Positions 32,702 to 41,563 of a stretch of 57,309 nucleotides of DNA are shown piece after piece. Source of the DNA: an uncultured Roseateles sp. (GTDB lineage: Bacteria > Pseudomonadota > Gammaproteobacteria > Burkholderiales > Burkholderiaceae); contig CAMPJJ010000024.1 of assembly GCA_946886855.1 (NCBI GenBank), positions 1-57,309 on the forward strand, written 5' to 3'. The notes beneath the pieces were generated by a model. That model did not search any database, was not told where the DNA came from, and saw nothing but the letters and a program-made list of their open reading frames with translations. The stretch's first letter is position 1; each line of letters opens with the position of its first letter. The position numbers were made by a program, and so were the translations under genes.

Positions 32702-34114
32702 TTGTTCGACGACGTGCTGCGGCGGACGGCCCGCCGCTATCTCGCGCCCGCGCTGCCGACAGTCCTGGAGGTCGCCCGTGCCGCCGGACCGTCGACCGCG
32801 CTCGCCTTCGCCATCGAACGCGCGCGGGCGGCGCTCGCCGCGGGCGATTCGCCGGAGGACGGCGTTCAGTCGCTCTTCCTGAACGCACTCGCCCGATTGA
32901 TCCGCGTGGCCATGCGTCCGCTGCCGGCGTCCGGCGGCGATGGCCCTGATGACGCCTCGCACGATGGCGCTCACGATGCCGCGGGCAGCGGCGGCGATCC
33001 CGCCTTCCAGGCGATGGTGCTGCGTCATCGCTCCGCCGTCGTGCGCGAGCACGCCTCGCTGAGCGCGCACGTCGAGCGCGATCGACGCGTGGTGCGCGCG
33101 GCCGTCAACGCGCTCGCGCATCCGGCGAAGACGCAGCGCCGCGCGCCGGGTCCGACGCGCGAGGCGCTGCTGGCGATCCACGCAGCGAGCGAGACCGACG
33201 AGTGGGAGCGGCTGTCCGAGCTCCTCCTTCCGCTGCGCGATGAGGCCGACGTCCGCGCCGAGCCGGCACTCCATCGCGGCATCGAGCGCCTGATCGACGA
33301 CCCGGCGCTGGCGAGCGTACGGCGGCTCGACAGCCTGTCCTCGGAGGCGCTGGTGGCGCGTTACCGCGCGCTGTGGGACCAACGGGGCCCGACGGCCGGA
33401 AGCAAGCAGGCGGCCGCGCGCGGTGCCGGCGCGCAGCGGCGCGGCGATGCAGTGGAGGCCTTGGCCGTCGAAGCGCTCAGCGCGCTGGTCGACCGCATGA
33501 ATATCGAGGCCGGCGCGACGCGCTATCGGATCGCGGCCTCGCTGCGCGTGCCGCCGTCCTTCCCGGGGGATGCTGAACGCGCGAAGAGCGAGTGGGACGT
33601 GGCGCTGCTGAGGCGCGACAACGGCGGCGGCGACTGGGACCTCTGCCTGTTGATCGAGGCCAAGGCTTCGCCCGACGCGGCGACGACCGATCTGCCGAAG
33701 CTCCTGCGCGGGCTGCGCCTGCTCGCGCAGGCCGACGTCGCCACCACCTACACGTTCGCCTCGAACGACGGCGAGGTCCGCCTGCGCGGCGCCTCGTTGA
33801 ACGCGCTGCCCACCGAGGAAGGCGACCTCGCGCGCGCCGTGCTCTATTGCTGCGACGGCGCGGAGGAACGCGCGCCGCGCCTGCTCAACGCGGCGAGCCG
33901 CATGCAGCTGCTGTCGGCCGAGGCCAGCCTGGACTTCGCCGGCCTGCTCGAGGACGGCGCGCCGGCCGATCCGACATTGCTGGAGCCGGTGTGGCGCCTG
34001 CTGCTGGAAGCGCCCGCCTTCACCTCGGTGCTGCGCCAGTACGTGACGCTGCGCGCCGTGCGCGAACTGATGGTCCATCCGGAAGACCTGGCCGCTGCCA
34101 TACGGCGCCGTTGA
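32702..34114 (+). CDS. Hypothetical protein with a PD-(D/E)XK nuclease-like C-terminal region
   Basis: 470 aa from TTG 32702, which has GGGAG 7 nt upstream and lies just after the chrA stop; no ATG fits. The N-terminal 240 residues are helical and Arg/Ala-rich, with an acidic-His linker at about 77-100. At about 248-345 there is a pattern resembling PD-(D/E)XK enzymes: a helix with E252 (GDAVEALAVEAL), D299 in SEWDVALLRR, then E319-A-K321 in CLLIEAKAS and a following helix. The order E, D, ExK fits the fold, which includes restriction, repair and transposon nucleases, but no specific family is recognised. The gene is coupled to chrA and convergent with the KAP gene. Confidence 0.7.
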   Translation: MFDDVLRRTARRYLAPALPTVLEVARAAGPSTALAFAIERARAALAAGDSPEDGVQSLFLNALARLIRVAMRPLPASGGDGPDDASHDGAHDAAGSGGDPAFQAMVLRHRSAVVREHASLSAHVERDRRVVRAAVNALAHPAKTQRRAPGPTREALLAIHAASETDEWERLSELLLPLRDEADVRAEPALHRGIERLIDDPALASVRRLDSLSSEALVARYRALWDQRGPTAGSKQAAARGAGAQRRGDAVEALAVEALSALVDRMNIEAGATRYRIAASLRVPPSFPGDAERAKSEWDVALLRRDNGGGDWDLCLLIEAKASPDAATTDLPKLLRGLRLLAQADVATTYTFASNDGEVRLRGASLNALPTEEGDLARAVLYCCDGAEERAPRLLNAASRMQLLSAEASLDFAGLLEDGAPADPTLLEPVWRLLLEAPAFTSVLRQYVTLRAVRELMVHPEDLAAAIRRR

Positions 34115-34125
34115 GCTCGCTGCCG

Positions 34126-37100
34126 TCACGCTTCGGCGTTTGGCCAGGAAGGCCGCGCGGGTGATGCCGACGATTCACTGCCCTGCACGTTGACGACGAC
34201 GCTCATGCCAAGTTCTGTCGACTCCCCCGGCATGCGGACGCCGTCGAGCAAGCGCGCGAAGACCTCCACCTCTTCGAGACTCGGCGGCCACGCGGTTCCG
34301 AACAACGACGTGTGCCGCGCGATGAAGGTCTGCGCTTCCTCCACCAGCCGGACGTCCTCGGCGCCCGAGAAGGTGGGGGAGTAGCCACCCAGGCCGGCGC
34401 CCAGGCCAGAACGGAAGTGCGACAGCCACTCCGCGCCGAAGGCCTCATGCAACGCGCCCAACGCCACGAGCTGCGGCGCGGCGATGCGGCGATTCGGCTC
34501 TGCACGCGGCGTATCCGTTCCCGGCCCGGGACCCGGCGCTGGATCGTCGCGTTGCTCGGTCATCCGGCGCAGCCTCGCCTTGAGGTCGTCGAGGAGCGTG
34601 CGGTCGCGTTCCTCGCCCTGCTGGAGCATCTCGAAGTAGCGCAGCTTGTTGCCGAAGCGCTTCACCGCGCGTGGCGTGTGCGCGGATTCGCGGACCAGCT
34701 CGGTCCAGACCTTGAGCGCGTCGCGGAAGTCCTTCGAATCGGTCGCCTCGCGATGACGCCGGCTCGCGGCGCGCCACAGCAGCAGACCCGCCAGCGCCGC
34801 GCCGACGGCCAGCACCGCCGCCGCGATCCCTTCGTCCGCGTGGCTCTCCTGACCGGACTGCACCAGCACCCGCGTCGGCGACTGGGCCGGCGACGCCCCC
34901 CAGGCCAGCGTGGGGTCGGAGGCCGCCTGCCCCGGGAAGGACGCCGCACCGGAAGCGGACCTCGCGCTGGCCGCTGGCGCCGTCGCGGGCGCGATTGACG
35001 GGGTCGCCGATGGCGCGGCCGCCGTCAAGCGCTCGTCTGTCTGCGGCGTGTCAGGACGCAGCTGCACGCCGAGGCTCACGCCGACGGCGATGGCCACCGC
35101 GAGCGCCAGCCCCATCGCATGACGACGCAGCCCGTCCCTCGCCTGTGCGCGCCAGGTGGGCGACACCGCGGTCGCCGGATCGTCGGTGAGCAGCCGCCAT
35201 GCCTCGTACGACTGCTCGGTCGGGACCTTGATCTCCAGGTTGATCAGCTTCTGCAGGTAGTTGGCCGCATAGTGGCGGCGCTGCCTGCGCGCGGCGGCCT
35301 CCGGATCCTTCTCGACGTCGGCGCCGCTGGCGCCGCTCGCCAACTCCCTGGCGATGCGCTCGAACGCGATCGCCAGCGCCGCCTGCACCTTGTCCGTCGC
35401 CATGCCGAAGAGCACGAAGCACTGCCCCGACGAGGTCAGGAAGTTCACCGCCTCCATGATCTCCAGCACCGCCTCGGGCCGGCAGCGGTCGAGGTCGTCG
35501 ATGACGACGACGACGCGCTCGGGCAAGGCCTGCGAGACCTCGCCGAACTGTTCAGCGAAGCGCGTGCGGAAGCTGTTCTGCTCGGCTGCGAGCTTGGGCT
35601 TCATGCCTTGAAGCCCGCCGGCCAGCAGCGCGGCGGGATCGGCGCCGAAGGCCGTCAGCGCCTTGCGCAGCGCGGCCAGCGTGGTGCCGCCGACCGTCAG
35701 CAGCGCGAGCCAGCCGGCCCAGGGCACGGGCGGCCCGGACGGCGCGGTCACCGCGGTCGCCGCAGTCTTCGCGCTTCCCAGGTCTCCGAGCGACGTCAGC
35801 ACGTCGCCGAGCCGTCGCAGCCATTGCGTCTCCGCCACGGCGTCGTTCATGCCGAGGTGCAAGGTGATGAGCGCCGCCACCGCCGTGCACAGCAGCAGGG
35901 TGAAGACCCAGTGCTTGCGCGAGCGCAGCCACAGCAGGCGCAGCCGGAACGCGATGCCGTCGAGGCTCAGCCACGGCGGCGGCGCCTGCTTGCTCAACGC
36001 GCCGAGCAGCGCGGCGAAGAGGTGATCTTCCTTCTGATGGTGCCAAGCGTTGAACCAGATCGGCCGTGAGCCGTGCTTGCGGAGATCGGCGCAGATCAGC
36101 CCCATCAGCGAGCTCTTGCCCGAGCCCCAGTCGCCGGTGATGGCCAGCGTCAGTGGCGGTTCGGTCGCCGGATTGCGCAGGAAGCGGGAGATGCCCGCGG
36201 CGAGCGGCTCGAAGTTGAGCCGGTCCTGTCGCGGATCGGTCAGCGCCGCGTCGGTGGCCGGCGTGTCGGCCATGCCGATCACGGCCTGGTGCGCCTGCGT
36301 GAAAAGCCGCCAGGCGCGCAGGAACATCGGCACCGACAGCAGCAGCGCCAGCCAGTACCACGGCGCCGGATAACGCGCATAGGCGCGGGGGTCGGTCCAG
36401 TTGCGGCCGCCATCGCGCGTGGTCAGCAGCAGGCCGCCGTCGCCGACCGCCCAGCCGCGCAGGCCGTCCGCGCCGATGTGGCCCGAGCGCATGCCCAAGG
36501 GCAGCCGCATCGGCGGCTGCAGCGATTGGCGCGGGCGCTCCATCGCCGCCCGCGCGTCCGGTGTGGTCAGGGTGCCGGGCTCCCACGACGTCCCGCCGTT
36601 GGTCGTCTGGAGCACGCGTTTGCCCTCGACGTCCATCGCCCAGGCCTTCTCGCCGTCCGCGCTGACGTGCAGCAGGCCCAGTCCGGCGCCGGTCCCCGCC
36701 GACTGCCGGTGCCAGGTCTTGCCGCCGTCCTCGGTCTTCAGTACGGTGCCGCCGAGGCCGACCGCCCAGCCGCGCCTGCCGTCGTCGGAGAAGCCGACGC
36801 TCGTCAGCGTGTTCAGCGCCCGTCGCATGACCGGCGCCCAGGTCAGGCCGCCGTCCTCGGACGTGATCAGGTAGCCGTTCTTCCCCAGCGCCCAGGCGCG
36901 TTGCCCGTCGTCGGCGACCCGGATGGCGACCAGCAGCCGGAACTCGGGACTCTCCTGGTTCCGCCATGTCCTGCCCCCATCCACCGACGTGGCAAGCCAG
37001 CCGAAGGCGCCAAGCGCCGCGCCATGACGGCCGTCGGCGCTGAAGGCGATCGATTCCGGCATGGGCACGCCGAGATCCGTGGGGGAAGACCAGCTCTTGC

Positions 37101-38070
37101 CGCGATCAATCGACCACGAGAAACGGCCCTGCTGGCTCGCCAGCCCGATCCGCTGGCCGTCGGCGGTCGGCGCGGCGGCCACCCAATCGTCGTCGGACGG
37201 ATAGGTCTGCAAGCTGGGCTGCGCCTGCGCCGGGCTTGACTGCACCGGGCTTGACTGCACAGGGATCGATGGCAAGGGCGACGACTGGACAGGCGTCGAC
37301 GTGCCTGTCGCCGATTGCGCGATGCTCGTCGGCACGAGAGCCGGCGGTCTGACGTCGAGGCTCAGCCAGCGCCCGCCGCCGTTCTCGGACAGGAAAACGA
37401 GCCCACCATCGCCGACCACCACGCCCAGGCGGCCGGCCGCCTCGAAACGCACGTCCTTCAGCCGGGATGTCCCCAGGCCCGTCATCGGGTGCCAGGTCGT
37501 GCCGCCGTCGTCCGTGGCGATCGCCGCGCCGTCGTCGCCGACCGCCCATCCGGTGCGCGCGTCCGACGCGAACTGGACGGCGCGCAGCTGGCGATCGGTG
37601 CCGGACGGCTGCGTGCGCCAATGCTGGCCGCCGTCGTCGGAGGCGAGGACCGTGCCGCGCTCACCGACGGCCCACAGGCGCCGGCCGTCGGCGCTCGCGT
37701 GCAGGGCCGTGAGCAGGCGGTCGGTGCCGGTCGACAAGGGCCACCAGGTGGCGCCGCCGTCGCGGCTCTCGACCAGCGCGCCGCCCTCCCCGGCCAGCCA
37801 CCAATGCCTGCCGCCGGCATCGACGGCGATCGACGTGAAGACGCCGCTGACATCGGGCAGACGGCGGAACGCGTTGCGCTCGACGGGCAGGCGCCACCAG
37901 TCCCAGAGGCCGCGCTCGGCGCGCGTGACCGGCATCGCCGAACTCACCGGCCCCGGCGGCTGCCACAGCGCCACGGCGGTGGCGAGCGCGCACCAGACGA
38001 CGGCGATCCACAGCCAGGCACGGCCGCCACGCCGATGGGTCGCTGGCGAGCCGGGAGAAGGAGCTTGCAT
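34126..38070 (-). CDS. KAP-family P-loop NTPase fused to an N-terminal Asp-box (BNR/Ycf48-like) propeller
   Basis: 1314 aa from ATG 38070 (an in-frame TTG lies 4 codons upstream). Membrane helix at about 18-36. Residues about 70-560 hold ten Asp-box motifs (e.g. SRDGGATWW, SDDGGQHW, TDDGGTTW, SEDGGLTW, TEDGGKTW, TRDGGRNW) with WAVG repeats, as in Ycf48/BNR propellers. Helix at about 570-590. The KAP domain follows: Walker A ITGDWGSGKSSL (about 644-655), FNAWHHQKEDHLFAALLGAL, and Walker B VVVVIDDLDRCRPEAVLEIME (about 853-873). The typical KAP membrane insert lies between the Walker motifs (helices near 722-740 and 785-802). More hydrophobic segments occur near 1000 and 1110. KAP ATPases are membrane-associated and some are linked to phage exclusion. 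The propeller would face the periplasm, suggesting a sensor-ATPase. Confidence 0.88.
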   Translation of the reverse strand: MQAPSPGSPATHRRGGRAWLWIAVVWCALATAVALWQPPGPVSSAMPVTRAERGLWDWWRLPVERNAFRRLPDVSGVFTSIAVDAGGRHWWLAGEGGALVESRDGGATWWPLSTGTDRLLTALHASADGRRLWAVGERGTVLASDDGGQHWRTQPSGTDRQLRAVQFASDARTGWAVGDDGAAIATDDGGTTWHPMTGLGTSRLKDVRFEAAGRLGVVVGDGGLVFLSENGGGRWLSLDVRPPALVPTSIAQSATGTSTPVQSSPLPSIPVQSSPVQSSPAQAQPSLQTYPSDDDWVAAAPTADGQRIGLASQQGRFSWSIDRGKSWSSPTDLGVPMPESIAFSADGRHGAALGAFGWLATSVDGGRTWRNQESPEFRLLVAIRVADDGQRAWALGKNGYLITSEDGGLTWAPVMRRALNTLTSVGFSDDGRRGWAVGLGGTVLKTEDGGKTWHRQSAGTGAGLGLLHVSADGEKAWAMDVEGKRVLQTTNGGTSWEPGTLTTPDARAAMERPRQSLQPPMRLPLGMRSGHIGADGLRGWAVGDGGLLLTTRDGGRNWTDPRAYARYPAPWYWLALLLSVPMFLRAWRLFTQAHQAVIGMADTPATDAALTDPRQDRLNFEPLAAGISRFLRNPATEPPLTLAITGDWGSGKSSLMGLICADLRKHGSRPIWFNAWHHQKEDHLFAALLGALSKQAPPPWLSLDGIAFRLRLLWLRSRKHWVFTLLLCTAVAALITLHLGMNDAVAETQWLRRLGDVLTSLGDLGSAKTAATAVTAPSGPPVPWAGWLALLTVGGTTLAALRKALTAFGADPAALLAGGLQGMKPKLAAEQNSFRTRFAEQFGEVSQALPERVVVVIDDLDRCRPEAVLEIMEAVNFLTSSGQCFVLFGMATDKVQAALAIAFERIARELASGASGADVEKDPEAAARRQRRHYAANYLQKLINLEIKVPTEQSYEAWRLLTDDPATAVSPTWRAQARDGLRRHAMGLALAVAIAVGVSLGVQLRPDTPQTDERLTAAAPSATPSIAPATAPAASARSASGAASFPGQAASDPTLAWGASPAQSPTRVLVQSGQESHADEGIAAAVLAVGAALAGLLLWRAASRRHREATDSKDFRDALKVWTELVRESAHTPRAVKRFGNKLRYFEMLQQGEERDRTLLDDLKARLRRMTEQRDDPAPGPGPGTDTPRAEPNRRIAAPQLVALGALHEAFGAEWLSHFRSGLGAGLGGYSPTFSGAEDVRLVEEAQTFIARHTSLFGTAWPPSLEEVEVFARLLDGVRMPGESTELGMSVVVNVQGSESSASPARPSWPNAEA
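37231..37260 (-). repeat. 15-bp exact direct repeat in the propeller linker
   Basis: CGGGCTTGACTGCAC occurs twice head to tail inside the KAP/propeller gene and encodes VQSSP units. A more diverged copy follows to about 37290. The segment is a disordered Ser/Pro/Gln linker between propeller blades. Confidence 0.75.
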
Positions 38071-38191
38071 GGCGGGAGACAAGTGGGCGACGTGGCCGTA
38101 TATCCCGCGCCACGCGGGCGCGCATCATCAATCCGTAGGACGCCGGACCGCCGCACAATCGGCGCGTTCCGACCACCGAGAAAGCTCCGGC

Positions 38192-39229
38192 ATGCGCCTC
38201 GCAGTGACCCGAACCCGCCTCACGGGCACCCCGCTGGCCGCGTTCGCGCCAATGAGCGCGCTGTGCGCGCTGGGCGCGATGACCGCCGTGACCTGGTTGG
38301 CCCCATCGACCGCGATGGCCGCTGACACAGTGGCCCCGCCAGCCGCGTCGGCCGCGTCGGCCGCGGTGACCGCGGTGGCCGCGGTGGCCGCGGTGGCCGC
38401 GTCAGTGCCCGCCGAGGAGCCTCCAATCATCGGGCGAGAAGGCGTGACGGCCACGCTGTGGTTCCAGACCGCGGTGGAGCGGCGGGCGGCCACGCTCGCG
38501 GTCTTCCGCGCCGCAACCGCCCGCCTGGCCGCTGCCCGCAAGGCCACGCACGAGACCGCGTCGCTCGAACAGGCTGCGCAGGGCGGCTTCGCCCGCAAGC
38601 CGCCGGCGATCGTGCTGGACGTCGACGAGACGGTGGTCGACAACTCGCCCTACGAGGCGTGGCGGATCCGCGCCGGCAAGCCCTACGACAGCGCGTCCTG
38701 GGCCGCCTGGGTGGCCTCCGCGCAGGCGACGGCGATCCCCGGCGCGCCCGAGTTCATCGCCCGTGCCAGGACGCTCGGATTCCGCGTCGTCTTCATCACC
38801 AACCGGACCTGCCCCGCCGACGGCCCCTTCGGCCCCGACGGCCTTCACGCCGCCTGCCCGCAGAAGGCGCAGACGCTCGTGAACCTGGAGCGGGTGCTCG
38901 GCCGCGCCGTCGCGCCCGGCGACCTGATGCTGCGTGGCGACCGCGCCGAATGGGCCGACTCCGACAAGAGCGCCAGGCGCCTCGCGGTGGCGCGCACGCA
39001 TCGCGTCGCCATGCTCGTCGGCGACGACCTCAACGACTTCGTGCCGCGCGCAAAGTACGTCCAGCAGGAGCATGCGAAACGCTGGGGCCTGACCTGGGTC
39101 CCGATCCCCAATCCGACCTATGGGTCATGGGGCGACGCACTCACGCTGCCGCAGCGCTACGAGGCCCTGAAGCCGTGGAGCGGGCCGGCGGCTGCGGAAC
39201 CCGCCCGTCCGGCACCAGCCCCGCAATAG
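38192..39229 (+). CDS. Exported HAD-superfamily acid phosphatase (class B / e(P4)-like)
   Basis: 345 aa from ATG 38192; an in-frame opening from 37301 lies over the divergent KAP gene and is a shadow. A signal peptide ends AMA at about 43. A low-complexity Ala/Val/Ser stretch (about 50-70) follows. The HAD nucleophile motif is D143-V-D145-E-T (PAIVLDVDETVVDNSPYEAW), motif II is VVFITNRT and motif III ends MLVGDDLNDF. This pattern belongs to the 5'-nucleotidase lipoprotein e(P4)/class B acid phosphatase group, which dephosphorylates nucleotides and phosphomonoesters in the periplasm. There is no lipobox here, so it may be soluble. Convergent with ggt, 12 nt apart. Confidence 0.87.
   Translation: MRLAVTRTRLTGTPLAAFAPMSALCALGAMTAVTWLAPSTAMAADTVAPPAASAASAAVTAVAAVAAVAASVPAEEPPIIGREGVTATLWFQTAVERRAATLAVFRAATARLAAARKATHETASLEQAAQGGFARKPPAIVLDVDETVVDNSPYEAWRIRAGKPYDSASWAAWVASAQATAIPGAPEFIARARTLGFRVVFITNRTCPADGPFGPDGLHAACPQKAQTLVNLERVLGRAVAPGDLMLRGDRAEWADSDKSARRLAVARTHRVAMLVGDDLNDFVPRAKYVQQEHAKRWGLTWVPIPNPTYGSWGDALTLPQRYEALKPWSGPAAAEPARPAPAPQ
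38342..38403 (+). repeat. 9-bp coding repeats encoding an Ala-rich tract
   Basis: Nearly seven 9-bp units (GCCGCGTCG twice, then GCCGCGGTG-type units) give AAS and AAV triplets between the signal peptide and the phosphatase domain. The unit is a multiple of three; slippage would alter linker length only. Confidence 0.8.
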
Positions 39230-39241
39230 CCGGGCGGCGGC

Positions 39242-40975
39242 TCAATACCCCGCCGCCAACCCCGTGTTGCGGCGCGGATCATTCGCACCGTAGAAGCGGT
39301 TGTTCCCGACCGGCTTGCCGTTCAGCGACGGCGCGCCGACGATGATCGCCGCCAGGTGGTTCGCCGGATGCGGCGCGCCCAGCTTGTGGCCCATGCCCTC
39401 CAGCAGCTTGCGCGTGTCCGGCGAGAACGCGTACGGCTCGACATTGGTCACGTCCGGCAGCCACTGCTGGTGGAAGCGCGGCGCGTCCACCGCCTCCTGC
39501 ACGTTCATGTCGAAGTCGATGGCGTTGAGCAGGGTCTGCAGCACCGCCGTGATGATGCGGCTGCCGCCCGGCGTACCCACCACCATCACCGGCTTGCCGT
39601 CCTTGGTCACGATGGTCGGGCTCATCGACGACAGGGGCCGCTTCCCCGGCGCGATCGCGTTCGCCTCGCCCTGGACCAGGCCGTACATGTTGGGCACGCC
39701 GACCTTGGCGGTGAAGTCGTCCATCTCGTTGTTGAGCAGCACGCCCGTCTTCGCCGCCGTGACCTTGGCGCCGAACCAGTCGTTCAGCGTGTAGGTCACC
39801 GACACCGCGTTGCCCCACTTGTCCGCGATCGAGTAGTGCGTCGTGTTGCTGCCTTCATGCGGCGCCACGCCGGGCTTGATGTCCATGGACACGCCCGCCT
39901 TCGCCGGATCGATCGCCGCGCGGATCTTCGCCGCGTAGCCCTTGTCCAGCAGCCGCTGCAGCGGGTTCTTCACGAAGTCCGGATCGCCCAGGGTGCTGTT
40001 GCGGTCGACGTAGGCATGGCGCATCGCCTCGATCTGGTAGTGCGCGCCCTGCGCCGATCCCCAGCCGAGCTGCCGCAGCGGGTAGCCCTCGAGGATGTTG
40101 AGCATCTCGCAGATGATCACGCCGCCCGAGCTCGGCGGCGGCGCCGACACGACGTGGTAGCCGCGGTAGTCGCATTCGACCGGCGGCAGCTCGCGCGTCC
40201 GGTACTGGTCCAGGTCGGCCTGCGTCAGGATGCCCTTGCCCGACTGGCTCGCATCCACCAGCGCCTTCGCCACCCAGCCCTTGTAGAAGCCGTCCGTGCC
40301 CTTGGCGCCGATCTCGCGCAGCGTCTTCGCGAGGTCCTTCTGCACCAGCTTGTCGCCGGGCTGGAAGGGCTTGCCCTTGTTGAGGAAGATCGCCCCCGAG
40401 GCCGGGTCGGCCTCGAAATCCTTGGTCGCGGTCTGGAACATGTCGACGTCGCCCTGTTCCAACGCGAAGCCGCGGTCCGCCAGCGCGATCGCCGGCGCGA
40501 TCAGCGCGGGACGCTTCATCGTGCCGTACTTCTCCCGCGCGTACTCAAGACCTGACACCGTCCCCGGCACGCCGACCGCGAGGTGTCCGTGCGTGCTCAG
40601 CCCCTTGACGACGTTGCCGTCCTTGTCGAGGTACATGTTGGCCGTCGCGGCCAGCGGCGCCTTCTCGCGGAAATCGAGGAAGGTCTTGCGGCCGTCGGCC
40701 AGCTGGATCGTCATGAACCCGCCGCCGCCTAGGTTGCCCGCCGCCGGGTACACCACCGCGAGCGCGTAGCCCACCGCCACGGCGGCGTCGACGGCATTGC
40801 CGCCGTCCTTCAGCACATCGACGCCGACCCGCGTCGCGAGGTGCTGTGCGGTCACCACCATGCCGTTCTGCGCGGCCACCGGCGCGGCGGAGGCCGCCAG
40901 GGACGGCGCCATCGGCGCGAAGGCGAAGGACGCGGTGATCGCCGCGGCGCAGGTGAGCAAACGGAAAGTCTTCAT
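39242..40975 (-). CDS. ggt: Gamma-glutamyltranspeptidase
   Basis: 577 aa, typical length. A signal peptide (FRLLTCAAAITASFAFAPMAPSLA) targets it to the periplasm. Family landmarks: GGNAVDAAVAVGYALAVVYPAAGNLGGGG (about 58-86) and the autoprocessing site GSNTTHYS, where T378 becomes the N-terminal nucleophile of the small subunit, followed by ADKWGNAVSVTYTLN. A substrate-binding SSMSPTI motif and the GGSRII loop are present. The enzyme hydrolyses glutathione or transfers its gamma-glutamyl group. It lies 81 nt downstream of the DUF1178 gene on the same strand and may be read from its own promoter. Confidence 0.96.
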   Translation of the reverse strand: MKTFRLLTCAAAITASFAFAPMAPSLAASAAPVAAQNGMVVTAQHLATRVGVDVLKDGGNAVDAAVAVGYALAVVYPAAGNLGGGGFMTIQLADGRKTFLDFREKAPLAATANMYLDKDGNVVKGLSTHGHLAVGVPGTVSGLEYAREKYGTMKRPALIAPAIALADRGFALEQGDVDMFQTATKDFEADPASGAIFLNKGKPFQPGDKLVQKDLAKTLREIGAKGTDGFYKGWVAKALVDASQSGKGILTQADLDQYRTRELPPVECDYRGYHVVSAPPPSSGGVIICEMLNILEGYPLRQLGWGSAQGAHYQIEAMRHAYVDRNSTLGDPDFVKNPLQRLLDKGYAAKIRAAIDPAKAGVSMDIKPGVAPHEGSNTTHYSIADKWGNAVSVTYTLNDWFGAKVTAAKTGVLLNNEMDDFTAKVGVPNMYGLVQGEANAIAPGKRPLSSMSPTIVTKDGKPVMVVGTPGGSRIITAVLQTLLNAIDFDMNVQEAVDAPRFHQQWLPDVTNVEPYAFSPDTRKLLEGMGHKLGAPHPANHLAAIIVGAPSLNGKPVGNNRFYGANDPRRNTGLAAGY

Positions 40976-41056
40976 GAACCTGATTCCTCAAGAGATGCGA
41001 CGGGGCATTCGACACCCACAGCGGTGTCGCCCGCAATCCCAAGCGGCGTCAGGTCG

Positions 41057-41551
41057 TTACTGGAGAGGGTCTTTCAGCGCGTCGGGCACCGGCAGTGCGA
41101 CGATGTCGATGCCCTCGTCCGCGAGCTCGCGCGCCTCGTCCGGCGTCGCGCGGCCGCGGATGCCGCGTTCCTCGGCTTCGCCGTAATGGATGCGGCGCGC
41201 CTCGGTGGCGAATCGGTCACCCACGTCCTCGGTCTTCGCCATCAGCGTGCGAACCGCCTGCAACACCTGCCTCTGCAGCTCGATCGCGATCGGCGGCACG
41301 CCGTCCGGCATCGAGGGCCCCGAAGGCAGCGACGGCACTTCGGCGCCGCTCGTGCGCGACTTCGCCGTCGTCGACTCGGCGGCGGAAGAGAGATTCAGCC
41401 GCGGCGCGCTCGGCATCCGCCGCACGGCCGCGCTGTTGCACAGCGGACAGCTCAGCAGGCCGCGCGCTTGTTGCGACTCGAAATCGGTGGCGGAGGCGAA
41501 CCAGCCCTCAAAGGCATGGCCGGCCTCGCAGGCCAGGTTCAAGACCAGCAT
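41057..41551 (-). CDS. DUF1178 family zinc-ribbon-like protein
   Basis: 164 aa. The N-terminus MLVLNLACEAGHAFEGWFAS and the pair C8 and C35/C38 (CPLCNSAAVRRM) form a short zinc-ribbon-like module. The C-terminal part (EDVGDRFATEARRIHYGEAEERGIRG) is the hallmark of DUF1178 (PF06676). Function unknown. It is the last gene of the nuo-linked series, 12 nt after the Nudix gene. Confidence 0.9.
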   Translation of the reverse strand: MLVLNLACEAGHAFEGWFASATDFESQQARGLLSCPLCNSAAVRRMPSAPRLNLSSAAESTTAKSRTSGAEVPSLPSGPSMPDGVPPIAIELQRQVLQAVRTLMAKTEDVGDRFATEARRIHYGEAEERGIRGRATPDEARELADEGIDIVALPVPDALKDPLQ

Positions 41552-41563
41552 GATGGACCGATG

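Noticed and set aside
37301..38191. N-terminal extension of the HAD phosphatase
   Set aside because: The in-frame opening lies over the divergent KAP gene and has no signal peptide; ATG 38192 gives a good one.
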